Source: an uncultured Lentisphaeria bacterium (GTDB lineage: Bacteria; Verrucomicrobiota; Lentisphaeria; Victivallales; Victivallaceae). From it: a stretch of DNA of 14,471 nt. The notes beneath the pieces were generated by a model. It saw nothing but the letters and a program-made list of their open reading frames with translations. It was not told the DNA's origin and searched no databases. The DNA is taken from the NCBI GenBank assembly GCA_949298665.1, contig CASFXO010000211.1, positions 1-14,471 on the forward strand, read 5' to 3'. Position numbers and translations under genes: made by a program. Positions 13,709 through 14,471 of the stretch are shown here, in pieces (position 1 is the stretch's first letter; the number at the start of each line of letters is the position of its first letter).

Positions 13709-14471
13709 AACAGCTGCTTTCCCTCCTGCTCCTTGTCGTCACGACCGTCGTCCCGGAAACGACGGCCGCCGCCGTCGAACCGCTGCATGGACCGTGGTTG
13801 ATCAATCCCGCCCCGGACCGGATCACCGTCTGCTGGGAAAGCACCGATCCCTCCGGCGCCGGCGTCGAATTCCGCGAAGCCGGTCAGAAGACCCGGCGCG
13901 AAGCCTGGGAGACCGTCGGCGGTCAGATCCGTACCGACCGGCGCATGCACCGGGTGGAATTGACCGGGTTGAAGGCCGGCGCCGTTTACGAATACCGGCT
14001 GCTCGCGGCCACGCCCGGCAGTCTGGATGTGGATCGGGAACCGGAATTCCGCAGGTTCACCGCTTTCGATCCGGAAAAGAAAAAAACCACCGCCCTGCTC
14101 ACTTCCGACATTCACGGCCGCCCGAAGGAACTGGCAGCACTGCTGCGCAGCGGCAATGTCGCCAATGCCGATTTCGTCGTCCTCCTCGGCGACAGTACCT
14201 CCGCGCTGGAATCGGCGTCCCGGGATATTTACGGCGGCTACCTGGATGAATACGTGCGCCTGACCGGCGGTCTCAAACCCCTGATCATGGTGCGCGGCAA
14301 CCATGAATGGCGGGGACGGGACGCCATCCGCTGGTTCGACTTCTTCGCCGCGCCGGACGGCCTGGCCTTTCAGGCGTTCCGGCACGGGCCGGTCCTGTAC
14401 GTGGTGCTCGACTCCGGCGAGGACAAGCCGGACGGCTCGCCCCGCGCCGCCTATACCTATTTGAACCGCAG
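13705..14471 (+). CDS. Secreted metallophosphoesterase, purple-acid-phosphatase-like (partial, 3' end outside window)
   Basis: This is a predicted exported phosphatase or phosphodiesterase with a two-metal centre. The 255 codons present begin with a signal peptide (MKQLLSLLLLVVTTVVPETTAAA), then an N-terminal fibronectin-III-like/purple-acid-phosphatase domain (about 26-120, with GPWLINPAPDRITVCWES and HRVELTGLKAGAVYEYRL). The calcineurin-like catalytic domain follows with D135 and H137 of SDIHGR, D163 of LLGDS and the GNHEW motif (N199, H200, E201); the rest of the active site lies beyond the right edge. The ATG overlaps the thiI stop (ATGA), and GGAGG (13694-13698) is 6 nt upstream, so it is coupled to thiI. 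A functional tie to tRNA thiolation is not apparent. Substrate unknown. Confidence 0.88.
   Translation, partial: MKQLLSLLLLVVTTVVPETTAAAVEPLHGPWLINPAPDRITVCWESTDPSGAGVEFREAGQKTRREAWETVGGQIRTDRRMHRVELTGLKAGAVYEYRLLAATPGSLDVDREPEFRRFTAFDPEKKKTTALLTSDIHGRPKELAALLRSGNVANADFVVLLGDSTSALESASRDIYGGYLDEYVRLTGGLKPLIMVRGNHEWRGRDAIRWFDFFAAPDGLAFQAFRHGPVLYVVLDSGEDKPDGSPRAAYTYLNR

Overview
The window (14.5 kb, GC-rich, gene-dense) looks like an ordinary chromosomal segment of a Gram-negative-type bacterium. Three exported proteins start with signal or lipoprotein peptides, and promoters follow a sigma-70 pattern, often with a -35 box that starts TTGCA. The gene mix and style are compatible with the PVC/Lentisphaerota (Victivallales) branch, but that is a weak inference because no rRNA or signature gene is present. 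I see no phage, IS element, CRISPR array or toxin-antitoxin module.

Minus-strand block, 1-1988: a tightly overlapping zinc (or manganese) uptake operon in the order znuA (GTG start at 1988), znuC and znuB (cut by the left edge). Both ZnuA and ZnuC carry His-rich metal-binding extensions. It is divergent from a plus-strand SDR reductase gene (2198-3340). The AT-rich spacer between them holds one promoter for each direction and two inverted repeats that are good operator candidates.

Plus-strand block, 3341-7061: a terminator, then a promoter followed by a strikingly long nested hairpin leader (3442-3520), then a NifU-type Fe-S scaffold domain gene and a full-length LarC nickel-insertion protein with a 13-His loop. 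Next come a cyclophilin (own promoter and terminator) and a secreted alpha/beta-hydrolase esterase.

Plus-strand block, 7062-9529: a structured leader with a short upstream reading frame, followed by olsB and olsA homologues. These are the N-acyl and O-acyl transferases of ornithine or glycine lipid synthesis. A membrane protein with the overall pattern of cobalamin synthase CobS, but without its acidic motifs, overlaps olsA by 4 bp.

Plus-strand block, 9530-14471: a TPR lipoprotein followed at 11 bp by DNA primase dnaG. Then a strong TTGACA-17-TATAGT promoter drives tRNA-Thr(UGU), with the tRNA-thiolation gene thiI 31 bp behind it and no terminator between. thiI overlaps a secreted purple-acid-phosphatase-like metallophosphoesterase that runs off the right edge.

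The most interesting items are the nested hairpin leader of nifU-larC, a promoter element shared by the two metal-related operons (znu and nifU-larC), the CobS-like protein lacking catalytic motifs in the aminolipid operon, and the tRNA-thiI arrangement. I did not find a clear novel defence or mobile system.
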